Part shown: piece by piece, positions 18,466 to 27,837 of the stretch
How the letters are laid out: each line of letters starts with the position of its first letter
Position numbering within the stretch: the stretch's first letter is position 1
From: Devosia nanyangense
GTDB taxonomy: Bacteria; Pseudomonadota; Alphaproteobacteria; Rhizobiales; Devosiaceae
DNA: 64,000 bases
Direction: 5' to 3'
Assembly: GCA_016213505.1 (NCBI GenBank)
Contig: JACRAF010000016.1
Coordinates: forward strand, 109,236-173,235
Notes under the pieces: generated by a model
Seen by the model: the letters and a program-made list of their open reading frames with translations, nothing else
Told to the model about the DNA's origin: nothing
Databases searched by the model: none
Translations under genes and position numbers: made by a program

Positions 18466-18893
18466 GAGCCGGCCGACAGGCGCTTCTGCAGGAAGATGCG
18501 GCTGCGTCCGACCGGGAAATCCGCCAGCTCGCCGAACCGGCGATAGCCTTGCCGCTCATAGGTCTTGGCCGCCACCGGGCTGAACGTGTCGATCAGCGCG
18601 CCATGGCAGCCGCGGTCTATCGCCTCGGCCTCGGCCGCTGCCAGCATCCGGCCGGCCATGCCCTTGCCGCGCTGCGACGCATCGACCCACAGCCACTGCA
18701 CATAGAGCCAGCCCCAGGCCGTGTAGCCCGAGACGCCGCCGACGATCGCCCGCGCCTCGTCCCGCACGAACACCGCCAGCGCCAGCTTCTCGGATGCACC
18801 GACGTCGGCATCGTTGAACTCGGCCAGCCGCCGGCCCAGCAATGCGAGCTCATCCGGATCGGGCGTGTCGGTCGTTTCGAGTGTCGTGGTCAC
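18462..18893 (-). CDS. GNAT family N-acetyltransferase
   Basis: A 143-residue Gcn5-related acetyltransferase. The acetyl-CoA pyrophosphate-binding motif is seen as [18 protein letters not shown], followed by a C-terminal segment ([16 protein letters not shown]) typical of the fold. The acceptor is unknown. It converges on anmK with a four-base overlap and is 72 bases downstream of the sugar permease operon on the same strand, so it could be a tail gene of that operon. Nothing in the sequence points to a specific substrate. Confidence 0.82.
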   Translation of the reverse strand: MTTTLETTDTPDPDELALLGRRLAEFNDADVGASEKLALAVFVRDEARAIVGGVSGYTAWGWLYVQWLWVDASQRGKGMAGRMLAAAEAEAIDRGCHGALIDTFSPVAAKTYERQGYRRFGELADFPVGRSRIFLQKRLSAGS

Positions 18894-18965
18894 GTCGCGG
18901 TCCTTGCTGCGTCGCGGCGATAAGAAGCCATCTTCGCCCCGGCCGCAACGATGCCGACGGTCCGG

Positions 18966-19913
18966 CTATCGCGCGGACTTGGGTCCGCCCGCCGCGGTGA
19001 TGACGCCCACGATGATGAGCCCGGTGAGCAGCAGCCGCACCCCGGCGCTGACGCCGAACGTGTTGAGCATGGTGAGCAGCAGCACGAGGAACAGCGCAGC
19101 GCCCCAGATGCCGGGAACATTGGCCTTGCCGCCGGCCACCGAGGTGCCGCCGATGACGACCACCGCGATCGAGGTCAAGAGGTACTCGTTGCCGATGTCG
19201 ACGTTGGCGCCGCGGAAATAGCCGGCAAGCAGCGCTCCCGTCAGTCCGCCCAGCGTGCCGCACAGGGCATAGGTCAGGTAGCGCACCCGCCCCACCGGCA
19301 CCCCCGCCAGCCCCGCCGCGCGGATGTTCTGCCCGATCGCCAGCACCTGCCGGCCATAGATCGTACGCTGCAGCAGCACCGCGGCGCCGAGCGCGAACAG
19401 AACCGTCAGGATGGCGAGGACGGGAATGCCGAGCACCTGCAGATTGGTGAAATCGGCAAAGCCCGGCGGCGGCTTGATCTGCAGGCCTCGGCCATAGCTG
19501 ATGTCCACCGACTGGATGATGAAACTCGCCGAGAGCGTCGCAATAATCGGCGGAATGCGCAGCGCCCGGATCAGGAAATAGTTGAAGCTGCCGACCAGAA
19601 ATCCGCTGCCCAGCGCCGCCAGCAAGCCGACCACGACCATCGCGTCGTTGCCGCCCATCACTTTCATGGCGACGGCACTGGCGAGGCCAATGCTGGCGGG
19701 CAGCGACAGGTCGACATTGCCCGGCCCGAGGGTGATCACAAACATCTGCCCGATGCCCACGATCACCGTGAATACCGCGAGCGATAGCGCCGCCGTCACC
19801 ATGCCCCCCGCGCCATAGCCGCGGGTGAAGGCGATGGCCGCCAGCCACACCAGCAGCGCCCCGGCGAACGACCAGATCCAGGGCTTTTCCAGCAGCCGTC
19901 CGAGGCGGGTCAT
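18966..19913 (-). CDS. Sugar ABC transporter permease (RbsC family)
   Basis: A 315-residue polytopic permease of the ribose/xylose/AI-2 family. Family marks are GIGQMFVITLGPGNVDLSLP after the second helix, the repeated GxxxG membrane helices and VVVIGGTSVAGGKANVPG near the C terminus. It overlaps the second permease by four bases, so a heterodimer is likely. It is the most distal transporter gene of the 22376-18966 operon. Confidence 0.9.
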   Translation of the reverse strand: MTRLGRLLEKPWIWSFAGALLVWLAAIAFTRGYGAGGMVTAALSLAVFTVIVGIGQMFVITLGPGNVDLSLPASIGLASAVAMKVMGGNDAMVVVGLLAALGSGFLVGSFNYFLIRALRIPPIIATLSASFIIQSVDISYGRGLQIKPPPGFADFTNLQVLGIPVLAILTVLFALGAAVLLQRTIYGRQVLAIGQNIRAAGLAGVPVGRVRYLTYALCGTLGGLTGALLAGYFRGANVDIGNEYLLTSIAVVVIGGTSVAGGKANVPGIWGAALFLVLLLTMLNTFGVSAGVRLLLTGLIIVGVITAAGGPKSAR

Positions 19914-20905
19914 ACGGCGTCTCCCCGGCGGCTGAGCAGCGCCCGCGCCGCCAGCACGATGATCAGGATGATGCCGTTGGCGCCCACCTGCCAGTCGGGC
20001 GGAATGTGCATGAAGCCGAGGAGCTGCGTCGCCGCCAGCGTCAAGGTCAGCGCGCCCAGTACCGCTCCGATCGGCGACACCCGGCCGCCGACGAACTCGC
20101 CGCCGCCCAGGATCACCCCGGCGATCGAGAGCAGCGTGTAGCCGTTCCCAATATTGGCGTCGCCCGAGGTCGTCGTGCCGATCAGCGCCATGCCGGAGAG
20201 CACCCCGAAGACGCCGGCCAGCGTGAACATGGTGACCTTGGTGCGCAACAGCGACCAGCCGGCGCGCTCGATCGCCGCGGCATTGCCGCCCGCACCGCGC
20301 AGGATCGTGCCGTACGAGGTGCGCATCAGCCCGAAATGCACGACCACCGCAATGACGATGGCCGCGATAATCGGAAACGGCACGAAGGGCGGCTTGAGGC
20401 CCATCAGCGTCAGCAGCCAGTCCGGCGCCTTGCCGCCGGGCGTCGGCAGCATGAGGATCGCCAGCCCCTGCCAGACGAAGCTCATCCCCAGCGTGACCAC
20501 GATCGAAGGCAGGTTGCGCAGGTGGATCAGCGCTCCAAGTCCGGCATAGACGCCGATCGCCGCCACCAGCACGGCGATGCCGACCAGCGGATTGTCGCGC
20601 AGCAGCGTCGCCGTCACGCAGCCGACGAAGCCGACGAATGTGCCGATCGATAGATCGAGGTCGTTGACCGTGATCACGAACAGCTGGGCGATGGTGGCGA
20701 GCGCGATCGGGATCGCCAGCCCCAGCATCAGTGAGAAGCCGAAATAGCTGATGGCGCGCGGATTGAGCACGCCGATGGCTGTGACCACCAGCACCAGCGA
20801 CAGCGCCGGCAGCAGCGCCCGCAGCCAGCGCCGCACGGCGATGCCGCGCGCCGCGGGAACGCTGGCGGAGGCGACGCTGGCGGTGGGGCTCGGCGTATCG
20901 GTCAT
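19910..20905 (-). CDS. Sugar ABC transporter permease (RbsC family)
   Basis: A 331-residue RbsC-type permease with a 25-residue Ala/Ser-rich cytoplasmic N terminus. The motifs AQLFVITVNDLDLSIGTFVG and ILGGGEFVGGRVSPIG match the conserved segments of the family. It is paralogous to, but clearly diverged from, the downstream permease. Two unlike permeases plus one dual ATPase are typical of the AI-2 and several pentose systems. It lies one base after the ATPase gene. Confidence 0.9.
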   Translation of the reverse strand: MTDTPSPTASVASASVPAARGIAVRRWLRALLPALSLVLVVTAIGVLNPRAISYFGFSLMLGLAIPIALATIAQLFVITVNDLDLSIGTFVGFVGCVTATLLRDNPLVGIAVLVAAIGVYAGLGALIHLRNLPSIVVTLGMSFVWQGLAILMLPTPGGKAPDWLLTLMGLKPPFVPFPIIAAIVIAVVVHFGLMRTSYGTILRGAGGNAAAIERAGWSLLRTKVTMFTLAGVFGVLSGMALIGTTTSGDANIGNGYTLLSIAGVILGGGEFVGGRVSPIGAVLGALTLTLAATQLLGFMHIPPDWQVGANGIILIIVLAARALLSRRGDAV

Positions 20906-20906
20906 C

Positions 20907-22376
20907 TCAGGCGCTCTCTGCGAAGGACGATTGGATGACCTTCTCCTCGGTCAGCTCGTCGCGCCGGAGGTCGGCGACGATCCGGCCATTGTGGAAGACG
21001 TAGACATGGTCGCAATTCTTGAGCTCGTCGGTCTCCGTCGTGTACCACAGGAACGTCCTTCCACCCCGGGCCTCGTCGCGGATCAGCTCGTAGACTTCGA
21101 GCTTGGTGCCGACGTCGACGCCGCGCATCGGGTCGTCCATCAGCACGATCCCGGCATCCGAGCCGAGGGCGCGGGCGAACAGCGCCTTCTGCTGGTTGCC
21201 GCCTGACAGCGACAGGATGTTGTTGTGCATGTCCGGGGTCCGGATGCCGATCTTGTCGCGCCAGCGCGCCGCCATCTCGTCCTCGCGCGCCGGCGAGATC
21301 AGCAGGCCCTTGCGCAGCCTCGCCAGCGAGCGGATGCCGATGTTCTCCGAGATCGACCATTGCGCGAAGATGCCGTCGGTCTGCCGGTCGCCGGCGACCA
21401 GCGCCACCGGCCCCGACACCTCGATATTGGCGGCCCGCTGCGTCGCGGCGCGGAACACCGCCAGCAGCAGGTCGGTCTGGCCGTGCGCGGCAAGGCCCGC
21501 CAGGCCCACGATCTCGCCCTCCCGGGCGATCAGTTCGCGTCCGTCGCTCTGGCGCACCGGGCGGGCCCGCACGCGCAGCTTCCGGCTCTCGCGATCGGCC
21601 ATCGCCGCGGCGGCCACCGCCGCCGGTTCGGCCTCGATGCCGCCCATCTCCGTCACCAGTCTGTTCCGGTTGAAGGTCGAGGCCGCGCCTGCGGTGACCA
21701 CCTTGCCGTCGCGCATGACGATGATGCGATCGGAGTTCCCGAGGATTTCGCCGAGCAGGTGCGAAATGAACACGCAGCTGATACCGCTCGCCACCGTGCG
21801 ACGCACGAAGCTCAGCAATTGGCTCGACGTATGGGCGTCGAGCGAGGACGTCGGCTCATCAAGGATGACCAGCCGCAGCGGCGCGTCGGTGACCGTGAAG
21901 GCGCGGGCCACTTCGACCATCTGGCGCTTGCCGATCGCCAGATCCTGCACGATGTCGGAGGCGCTGATGCCGTGGCCGGGGAAGACCTCGTCCAGCTTGG
22001 CGCTGATCAGGTCGCTGGCCCGCCGGCGCCAGCCGATGCCGCGGATCGAGGGGTGATAGATGCGGGTGTTTTCCGCCACCGTCAGGTTGGGACAGAGCGA
22101 CAGCTCCTGGAACACGCAGCGGATGCCCAGCGTCTGCGCCCGGCTGACCGAATAGGCGGTCTGCGGCTCGCCCCCGACGGTGATCGTGCCTTGGTCGGGC
22201 GTTCCGGTCCCGGCCAACACGTGCATGAGCGTCGATTTGCCGGCGCCGTTGTGGCCGACGAGGCCCACGCATTCTCCGGCTTTGACGGCGATGGTGACGC
22301 CGTCAAGCGCGCGGACGGCGCCGAAATGTCTTTCGACGCCGTCCAGCTTGACGATGGTGTTGCCGATTTCAGGCAT
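20907..22376 (-). CDS. Sugar ABC transporter ATP-binding protein (RbsA family)
   Basis: A 489-residue protein with two ATP-binding domains. Domain 1 has an intact Walker A ([14 protein letters not shown]) and [13 protein letters not shown] with a signature reading [14 protein letters not shown]. Domain 2 has a degenerate Walker A ([12 protein letters not shown]), an intact signature ([10 protein letters not shown]) and [12 protein letters not shown], which is the normal asymmetry of RbsA and MglA. It drives sugar import through the two RbsC-type permeases. The gene follows the binding-protein gene with a 49-base gap. Confidence 0.92.
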   Translation of the reverse strand: MPEIGNTIVKLDGVERHFGAVRALDGVTIAVKAGECVGLVGHNGAGKSTLMHVLAGTGTPDQGTITVGGEPQTAYSVSRAQTLGIRCVFQELSLCPNLTVAENTRIYHPSIRGIGWRRRASDLISAKLDEVFPGHGISASDIVQDLAIGKRQMVEVARAFTVTDAPLRLVILDEPTSSLDAHTSSQLLSFVRRTVASGISCVFISHLLGEILGNSDRIIVMRDGKVVTAGAASTFNRNRLVTEMGGIEAEPAAVAAAAMADRESRKLRVRARPVRQSDGRELIAREGEIVGLAGLAAHGQTDLLLAVFRAATQRAANIEVSGPVALVAGDRQTDGIFAQWSISENIGIRSLARLRKGLLISPAREDEMAARWRDKIGIRTPDMHNNILSLSGGNQQKALFARALGSDAGIVLMDDPMRGVDVGTKLEVYELIRDEARGGRTFLWYTTETDELKNCDHVYVFHNGRIVADLRRDELTEEKVIQSSFAESA

Positions 22377-22425
22377 TGGTCACAATACCAACCGCCGCCC
22401 CTGCGGCAAGGCCATCAGGTCGCTT

Positions 22426-23436
22426 CTACATGTTGGCCTTGATCGCAGCCAGCGACTCTTCCTGGGTGTATTCGTGGCTGGCGACGCTGCCGGTTTCGAT
22501 CGTCGGCAGCACCGTCTCGAAGTCGTCCTGGGTGAAGGCGAGGTAGGGCACCAAGAGGTCGTGCGGGATGTCCGTGCGGCCGTCGAGCACCTGCTGGGCG
22601 ACCCAGAACGCCAGCGACGACACGCCGGGCGCGATCGATGCCGACCACGTCTGGTAGCCGTCCTTGGCCTTCTGCTCTTTCCACCACTGCAGCTCGTCCT
22701 GGCGATTGCCCATGATGATGGTCGGGCGCGGCTTGCCGGCGGCCGCAAAGGCCTGCGCCGCGCCATAACCGTCGCCGCCCTGGTCGACGATGCCCACCAC
22801 GTCGGGCAGCGAGGGAAGGATGGTGGCGACCGCCTTCTGGGCGGTGGTCTGGTCCCAGTCGCCGGTCACCGAACCGACGATCTTGAACTCCGGATGCTTG
22901 GCGACGCCGTCGAGGATGCCCTGGTGGATGGCTTCGTCGATCGAGGTGCCGGCGAGGCCGCGGATCTCGAGCAGATTGCCGCCCTTGGGCTGGAACTTGG
23001 CCATCTGTTCGACTTCCTCGAGGCCCATCGACTTGAAGTCGACGACCACGCGGTAGGCGCACGGCTCGGTGACGATGCCGTCGAACGAGACCACCACGAT
23101 GCCGGCGTCGCAGGCCTGCTTGACGGCGCCGTTGAGCGCGTCGGGCGAGCCGGCATTGATGACGATGGCGTTGTAGCCCTGCAGGATCAGGTTCTGGATC
23201 TGCGCCGCCTGGGTCGGCACTTCCTTGTCGGCGGTGGTGAAGATATCGGCCGCCGCGACGATGCCGTCCTTGACGGCCTTCTCGGTCACTGCGGCGTAGC
23301 TCTTCAGCATCGCCTGCCGCCAGGAATTGCCGGCGTAGTTGTTGGAGAAGGCGATCCTCATGCCGGACGTGTCGGCGTAGGCGGTGCTCGAAACCAGAAT
23401 GACGGCAAGAGCGCTCAGAACGAGCGATTTCTTCAT
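22426..23436 (-). CDS. Sugar ABC transporter substrate-binding protein (type 1 periplasmic-binding fold)
   Basis: A 336-residue periplasmic protein. The signal peptide is MKKSLVLSALAVILVSSTAYA. The mature part has the Peripla_BP_4-type pattern of sugar binders, including AAQIQNLILQGYNAIVINAGSPD near residue 85 and VSFDGIV. It is the first gene of the operon and would be the most highly expressed. The ligand cannot be named from sequence; a monosaccharide or polyol is likely. The promoter at 23499-23527 drives it, 63 bases upstream of the start. Confidence 0.9.
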   Translation of the reverse strand: MKKSLVLSALAVILVSSTAYADTSGMRIAFSNNYAGNSWRQAMLKSYAAVTEKAVKDGIVAAADIFTTADKEVPTQAAQIQNLILQGYNAIVINAGSPDALNGAVKQACDAGIVVVSFDGIVTEPCAYRVVVDFKSMGLEEVEQMAKFQPKGGNLLEIRGLAGTSIDEAIHQGILDGVAKHPEFKIVGSVTGDWDQTTAQKAVATILPSLPDVVGIVDQGGDGYGAAQAFAAAGKPRPTIIMGNRQDELQWWKEQKAKDGYQTWSASIAPGVSSLAFWVAQQVLDGRTDIPHDLLVPYLAFTQDDFETVLPTIETGSVASHEYTQEESLAAIKANM

Positions 23437-23498
23437 GATAGTCCTCCCTTGTGACCCATCACCGGCGTTTCGCCATGAATGATGGGTTCAGGTTTGAA

Positions 23499-23527
23499 GG
23501 AATAGACAAACATGTTAGTTTGGTCAA
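23499..23527 (-). promoter_or_regulatory. Promoter of the sugar ABC operon with LacI-type operator in the spacer
   Basis: Read on the minus strand, TTGACC (23527-23522) and TATTCC (23504-23499) are 17 bp apart. The spacer contains the inverted repeat CAAAC-6-GTTTG (23507-23522), so a repressor bound there would block RNA polymerase. The divergent LacI regulator is the obvious candidate. Confidence 0.65.
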
Positions 23528-23529
23528 GT

Positions 23530-23557
23530 TTGATAATATGTGCGAAAATAGTATGAT
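23530..23557 (+). promoter_or_regulatory. Promoter of the LacI-family gene
   Basis: TTGATA (23530-23535) and TATGAT (23552-23557) are separated by 16 bp. The -35 lies two bases from the -35 of the divergent ABC promoter, so the two promoters are back to back and share regulatory DNA. Confidence 0.6.
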
Positions 23558-23582
23558 CAACTGAGGGCCGGGAGGGTCCGGG

Positions 23583-24653
23583 ATGTCCAGCGATCAAGAC
23601 GAGGAGAGCGGGCAGCCGTCGCCTGCGGGCCGGCACGCCACCATGATGGACGTGGCCCGCGCCGCGGGCGTGTCGCAGTCGAGCGTCTCGCTCGTCCTCA
23701 ACGGCATGACCGGCGCGCGCATTTCGGAGGCGACCCGGCACCGGGTCGTCGCGGCGGCGCGCGATCTCGGCTATATCCTTCCTTACATGCGGCGCAGCTT
23801 GCCGCAGTCCTTCGGCCAGACCATCGCCTACCTGGCGGACGAGATTTCGACGACCGTATTTCCGGTCCAGAACATTGATGGCGCGCGCGACGCCGCCTGG
23901 GAATCGGGGTTCCTCGTCTCCACCCACGCGACCCGCTCCAACGCCGAGCTCGAGGCCGCGACGATCGCCTCCATCCGGCGCAATCCGGGCCTGATCGGGG
24001 TCATCTACGCCACCATCTTCACCCGCCAGGTGCAGCTGCCCGCCGCACTCGAGGGCGTGCCGGTGGTCCTGCTCAATTGCTACACCGCCACCGGCCATCC
24101 GGTCTCGGTGGTGCCGGCCGAAGTGGTCGGCGGCTTCAACGCCACCGATTATCTCATCAAGCGCGGCCATCGGCGCATCGGCCTGATCAATGGCGAGCCG
24201 TGGATGGATGCCAGTGCCGACCGGCTCATCGGCTATCGCCAGGCCCTGGCGACGGCCGACATCCCCTTCGACGCCGGCCTCGTCCTCGATGGCGACTGGC
24301 TTCCCGGCAGTGGCCGGACGCATCTTCCCACCCTGATGTCGCTTCCCTCGCCTCCGACGGCCGTGTTCTGCGGCAACGACATGATGGCGCTTGGGGCGAT
24401 GCAGATGGCCGGCGAACTCGGCCTGCGCGTGCCCGAGGATCTATCGATCGTCGGCTACGACGACCAAGTGGTCGCCGGCTATACCGACCCGCCGCTGACC
24501 ACGGTGCTCCTGCCGAACTACGAAATGGGCCGCAAGGCCGCCGAACTGCTGATCGACATCGCCGTCCACGGCAAGCCGCCGCACGCCCGCATCGTCAAGA
24601 TCGACGGCCCGGTGATGGAGCGCCGCACCGTCGCCGCGCCGCCGTCGCGCTGA
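23583..24653 (+). CDS. LacI family transcriptional regulator
   Basis: A 356-residue LacI/GalR-type repressor. The helix-turn-helix is at about residues 20-50 (MMDVARAAGVSQSSVSLVLNG), with the hinge helix after it, and a periplasmic-binding-like effector domain (FCGNDMMALGAMQMAGELG, VGYDDQ) fills the rest. The ATG at 23583 has GGGAGGG upstream. It is transcribed divergently from the ribose-type ABC operon and most likely controls it, with the imported sugar or its phosphate as effector. Confidence 0.92.
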   Translation: MSSDQDEESGQPSPAGRHATMMDVARAAGVSQSSVSLVLNGMTGARISEATRHRVVAAARDLGYILPYMRRSLPQSFGQTIAYLADEISTTVFPVQNIDGARDAAWESGFLVSTHATRSNAELEAATIASIRRNPGLIGVIYATIFTRQVQLPAALEGVPVVLLNCYTATGHPVSVVPAEVVGGFNATDYLIKRGHRRIGLINGEPWMDASADRLIGYRQALATADIPFDAGLVLDGDWLPGSGRTHLPTLMSLPSPPTAVFCGNDMMALGAMQMAGELGLRVPEDLSIVGYDDQVVAGYTDPPLTTVLLPNYEMGRKAAELLIDIAVHGKPPHARIVKIDGPVMERRTVAAPPSR

Positions 24654-24835
24654 GTGCCCCTGCGCCACCCGCCGATCTTGCCCAACAGATGCGGGCAAAG
24701 GAATCCCAGGACCACAGCCGCGCAGATGTCCGGCGGCGATGAGTTGGTGGGTGGGCCACGCGCGGCGTCGCCTCCCCGAGTTTGCGGCAACGTCACGACA
24801 AATGTGAGGGACGACGGCTAAGTGATTGATTGATC

Positions 24836-24909
24836 TGGCTGGGGAACCTGGATTCGAACCAAGATTGACGGAGTCAGAGTCCGTAGTTCTACCGTTGAAC
24901 TATTCCCCA
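24836..24909 (-). tRNA. tRNA-Gln (anticodon CTG)
   Basis: The minus strand folds into a 74-nt tRNA with acceptor stem TGGGGAA/TTCCCCA, discriminator G and encoded CCA. The anticodon stem is ACGGA/TCCGT around the loop CTCTGAC, so the anticodon is CTG, which reads CAG (Gln). The T arm contains GGTTCGAATCC. A U1-A72 pair at the acceptor end is typical of tRNA-Gln. Confidence 0.95.
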
Positions 24910-24949
24910 AGCGGAGCGCCGGAAGAAGCGCTCGAGCCCGATGCGCCGC

Positions 24950-24978
24950 CTTCTAGCGGCATTCGGTGCGCCGATCAA
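24950..24978 (-). promoter_or_regulatory. tRNA-Gln promoter
   Basis: On the minus strand, TTGATC (24978-24973) and TAGAAG (24955-24950) are exactly 17 bp apart, placing transcription start about 35 bases before the mature tRNA 5' end. This is inference from spacing and consensus. Confidence 0.55.
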
Positions 24979-25197
24979 CTCTCCTCAGCGGGCTCCGGGC
25001 ACGGCATCAGGTTGCGACGATCTGCCGCCCGATTGGGGCGTCCTCGCCATGCCCTTGCCTTGATTGGCCTCCATTGGGCGCGGGAACCTTCGGGGCGTGG
25101 CCCCGTTAGGGGGTATCGTCCGCGCCCTCCCGCGTACCGCGAGCCCCACCCTGAAAACCCGAAATCGCGCCGGTGCTTCGCCGGCCACAGGACATTG

Positions 25198-25587
25198 ATG
25201 ACACGCACCCTCAAATGGCTTGCCGCGCTGACGTTTGCGGCGCTCTCGATCGGGCCGGCGCTCGCCGCCGGCACAACTCCCGTCGGCTCCTGGGAGGTCA
25301 CCACCGGCGAGGCCCGCTACCGGGTGACCGCATGCGGCGCCGGCGGCGCGCTTTGCGCCAAGCTCGTCTGGCTCCGGTCGGACGCCAAGACCGAGGACAA
25401 TTTGGCCGTCCTCAATACCTACATCGTCAAAGGCGCCCGCCCCCTGGCCGCGGGCAAATGGTCCGGCAACGTGGTCTTTTCCGGTCACAGCTACGACGGC
25501 ACGATGACCCTCGTTTCGAAGAACTTCATGACCCTCAAGGGCTGCTCCGGCATCCTCTGCCAGACCTTCGAACTCACCCGTATCTGA
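25198..25587 (+). CDS. DUF2147 domain secreted protein
   Basis: A 129-residue protein whose first 23 residues (MTRTLKWLAALTFAALSIGP and the following Ala-rich cut site) form a signal peptide. The mature part fits the DUF2147 family, with PVGSWEVTTGEARYRVTACG at the start, LCAKLVWLRS and the C-terminal LKGCSGILCQTFELTR. Four cysteines in the mature part suggest two disulfides in the periplasm. DUF2147 proteins are small beta-barrels of unknown function. The upstream in-frame extension passes over the tRNA gene and is not real. A strong terminator follows 24 bases after the stop. Confidence 0.85.
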   Translation: MTRTLKWLAALTFAALSIGPALAAGTTPVGSWEVTTGEARYRVTACGAGGALCAKLVWLRSDAKTEDNLAVLNTYIVKGARPLAAGKWSGNVVFSGHSYDGTMTLVSKNFMTLKGCSGILCQTFELTRI

Positions 25588-25611
25588 GCCGCGCCAAACG
25601 ACGGCTCCAGA

Positions 25612-25641
25612 ACGCCCCGGCTGCCCTCGCCGGGGCGTTTT
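25612..25641 (+). terminator. Rho-independent terminator
   Basis: A 10-bp GC-rich perfect stem (ACGCCCCGGC with GCCGGGGCGT) and a 7-nt loop end in TTTTCG. It closes the DUF2147 transcript and separates it from the ppx-rlmE unit. Confidence 0.85.
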
Positions 25642-25669
25642 CGTCTTCACCGTCCGAGCCGTCGCGCCA

Positions 25670-25698
25670 TTGCGCCGCTCCCGGCCTTGCCCTAAGGT
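25670..25698 (+). promoter_or_regulatory. Putative promoter of the ppx-rlmE unit
   Basis: TTGCGC (25670-25675) and TAAGGT (25693-25698) are 17 bp apart. The -10 lies only 11 bases before the first ATG, so transcripts would have a leader of about five bases, or translation begins at a later start. Confidence 0.4.
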
Positions 25699-25709
25699 TT
25701 GCGCGACGT

Positions 25710-26948
25710 ATGAACAAGGCTGCGCCCGGGCGCCGGCGGCTTAGGCCGGTGGGCGACCGCGCAGGATGGAGTTGGCGAGTGACCGACGAGGATCGGTCCG
25801 CCGCCGCAAGCGCGCCGCAGGGTGCGGTCGATGTCGGGGGCGGTGCGCCCATCCGGCGCGACGCCGGTGGGTCTTTTGGCCCGCGGGGCGATGCGGAGAG
25901 GCGGAAGGACGGCGCCCAGAATCCGTCGCGCCGGCCGCGCGGGCCGGTCTATGCCGCGCTCGACCTGGGCACCAACAATTGCCGCCTCTTGATCGCCCGT
26001 CCGCACGAGGCGAGCTTTCGCGTGCTCGACGGTTTTACCCGCATCGTCCGGCTGGGAGAGGGCCTGTCCGTCACCGGACGGCTTTCCGATGCGGCCATGG
26101 ACCGCACCATCGAGGCGCTCAAGCAGTGCCGCAACAAGCTGCGCGAGCACGAACCGGCCCGCATGCGCCTGATCGCCACCGAAGCCTGCCGCTCGGCGGC
26201 CAATGGCGAGGCCTTCATCGCTCGCATCCGAACCGAGACCGGGCTCGAGCTCGAGATCGTCGATCGCCAGACCGAGGCGGCGCTCGCCGTCACCGGCTGC
26301 GCCGACCTGATCGATGCGCACAGCGAAGGCGCCCTGATGTTCGACATCGGCGGCGGCTCGTCGGAACTGGCCTGGCTCGATTTCCGCGGCGGCCGTCCCC
26401 GCCGGCAGGGCCGCATGGCGGCCTCGATCCGCTCCTGGCAGTCGCTGCCGGTCGGCGTCGTCTCGATTGCCGAAAAATTCGGCGGCGTCGACGTCACCCC
26501 CGAGACCTTCGAAGCCATGGTCGCCTACGTCGCCGGCCACCTGCGCGAGTTCAAGGGCCGCGGCCGGCTGCGCCAGATGATTGCCGAGCACCCGGTGCAC
26601 CTCATCGGCACCTCGGGCACCGTGACCACGCTCGCCGGCCTCCATCTCGGCCTCGAGCGCTACGAGCGCCAGAAGGTCGACGGCCTCTGGATGTCGAAGA
26701 CCGAGGTCGACGCCACCATGACCGCGCTCCTCGCCATGAGTTTTGACCGGCGCGTCGCCCATCCCTGTATCGGGCGCGACCGCGCCGACTTGGTGCTGCC
26801 GGGCTGCGCCATCTTCGAGGCGATCCGCCGCGAATGGCCGACCGAGCGCGTGCGCGTCGCAGACCGCGGTCTGCGCGAGGGCATCTTGATTTCGCTGATC
26901 GATGAAGACCGCGCGATGCAGCGCCGTGCACAGCCGGCGAGGCGCTGA
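25710..26948 (+). CDS. Exopolyphosphatase / pppGpp phosphatase family protein
   Basis: A Ppx/GppA-type ASKHA-fold phosphatase of 412 residues from the ATG at 25710. The first 75 residues are Arg-, Ala- and Gly-rich and do not match the family; the conserved core begins at [23 protein letters not shown] at 25779 would shorten this tail. The second phosphate loop [12 protein letters not shown] is intact, as are [14 protein letters not shown] and the C-terminal [16 protein letters not shown]. It would hydrolyse polyphosphate or the 5'-phosphate of pppGpp. It overlaps rlmE by one base, a pairing commonly seen in alphaproteobacteria. Confidence 0.88.
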   Translation: MNKAAPGRRRLRPVGDRAGWSWRVTDEDRSAAASAPQGAVDVGGGAPIRRDAGGSFGPRGDAERRKDGAQNPSRRPRGPVYAALDLGTNNCRLLIARPHEASFRVLDGFTRIVRLGEGLSVTGRLSDAAMDRTIEALKQCRNKLREHEPARMRLIATEACRSAANGEAFIARIRTETGLELEIVDRQTEAALAVTGCADLIDAHSEGALMFDIGGGSSELAWLDFRGGRPRRQGRMAASIRSWQSLPVGVVSIAEKFGGVDVTPETFEAMVAYVAGHLREFKGRGRLRQMIAEHPVHLIGTSGTVTTLAGLHLGLERYERQKVDGLWMSKTEVDATMTALLAMSFDRRVAHPCIGRDRADLVLPGCAIFEAIRREWPTERVRVADRGLREGILISLIDEDRAMQRRAQPARR

Positions 26949-27649
26949 TGGCCAAGGGAACCGGGCAGGGCAGTGGCCGTCGCGGCGAGCACGATCTGAA
27001 AGTGCGGGTCAAGACCAGTAAGGGCCGCAAGATCGGCTCGACCCTCTGGCTGCAGCGCCAGCTCAACGATCCCTATGTCGCCAAGGCCCGCGCCGAGGGT
27101 TTTCGCTCGCGCGCCGCCTACAAGCTCATCGAGCTCAACGAGCGCTACAAGCTGCTCCACAAGGGCCAGCGCATCGTCGATCTGGGAGCGGCGCCGGGCG
27201 GCTGGAGCCAGGTCGCGGCGCCCATCGTCGGCTCCACCGCCGAACACCCGCTGATCGTCGGCATCGACTATCTCGAGATGGACCCCATCGACGGTGTGAT
27301 CCTTCTGAAGAAGGATTTCAACGACCCCGACGCGCCACAGCTGCTGATCGACGCGCTGGGCGGCCACAAGGCCGATCTCGTCCTCTCCGACATGGCGGCC
27401 CCCACCACCGGCCATCGCGCCACCGATCACATCCGCATCATGGCGCTGGTCGAGCTGGCGGCCGATTTCGCCATCCAGGTGCTGGCGCCCGGCGGCGCCT
27501 TCGTCGCAAAGGTGTTCCAGGGCGGCACCGAGCACGAATTGCTGCACACACTGAAACGGCATTTTACCACGACGATCCACGCCAAGCCCCCGGCGTCACG
27601 GGCGGGCAGCGCCGAAGCCTATCTGGTGGCCAGGGGGTTCAAGGCGTGA
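26948..27649 (+). CDS. rlmE: 23S rRNA (uridine-2'-O)-methyltransferase RlmE
   Basis: A 233-residue FtsJ/RlmE-family enzyme that methylates the 2'-OH of U2552 in the 23S A-loop during late 50S assembly. The SAM motif is [13 protein letters not shown]. The catalytic K-D-K-E residues fall in [30 protein letters not shown] and the segment containing [10 protein letters not shown]. The basic N-terminal 40 residues ([11 protein letters not shown]) would contact RNA. It is translated from the base after the ppx stop region. A 7-bp repeat array starts six bases downstream. Confidence 0.92.
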   Translation: MAKGTGQGSGRRGEHDLKVRVKTSKGRKIGSTLWLQRQLNDPYVAKARAEGFRSRAAYKLIELNERYKLLHKGQRIVDLGAAPGGWSQVAAPIVGSTAEHPLIVGIDYLEMDPIDGVILLKKDFNDPDAPQLLIDALGGHKADLVLSDMAAPTTGHRATDHIRIMALVELAADFAIQVLAPGGAFVAKVFQGGTEHELLHTLKRHFTTTIHAKPPASRAGSAEAYLVARGFKA

Positions 27650-27655
27650 GAGGTG

Positions 27656-27836
27656 GTGAATTGTGAATTGTGAATTGTGAATTGTGAATTGTGAATTGTG
27701 AATGGAAGGCTTCCTCTCATTCACCATTCACCATTCACCATTCACCATTCACCATTCACCATTCACCATTCACCATTCACCATTCACCATTCACCATTCA
27801 CCATTCACCATTCACCATTCACCATTCACCATTCAC
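27656..27836. repeat. Inverted 7-bp tandem arrays flanking a palindrome
   Basis: Six GTGAATT units and one GTGAATG (27656-27704) lead into GGAAGGCTTCC (a perfect palindrome) and then 17 head-to-tail CATTCAC units (27718-27836). CATTCAC is the reverse complement of GTGAATG, so the block can fold as one long hairpin with a mismatch in most units on the left side. It fills the convergent gap between rlmE and the MFS gene, whose stop codon is two bases away. It may act as a bidirectional terminator; unit number should be unstable. Confidence 0.95.
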
Positions 27837-27837
27837 G

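Noticed and set aside
20907..22376. Degenerate second Walker A in the RbsA-type ATPase as a loss of function
   Set aside because: A non-consensus second phosphate loop is the normal state in RbsA/MglA proteins.
24836..24909. tRNA-Gln as an integration site of a mobile island
   Set aside because: No integrase, direct repeat or transposase lies on either side; flanking genes look native.
27656..27836. CRISPR array
   Set aside because: Units are 7 bp, head to tail, without spacers, and no cas genes are present.
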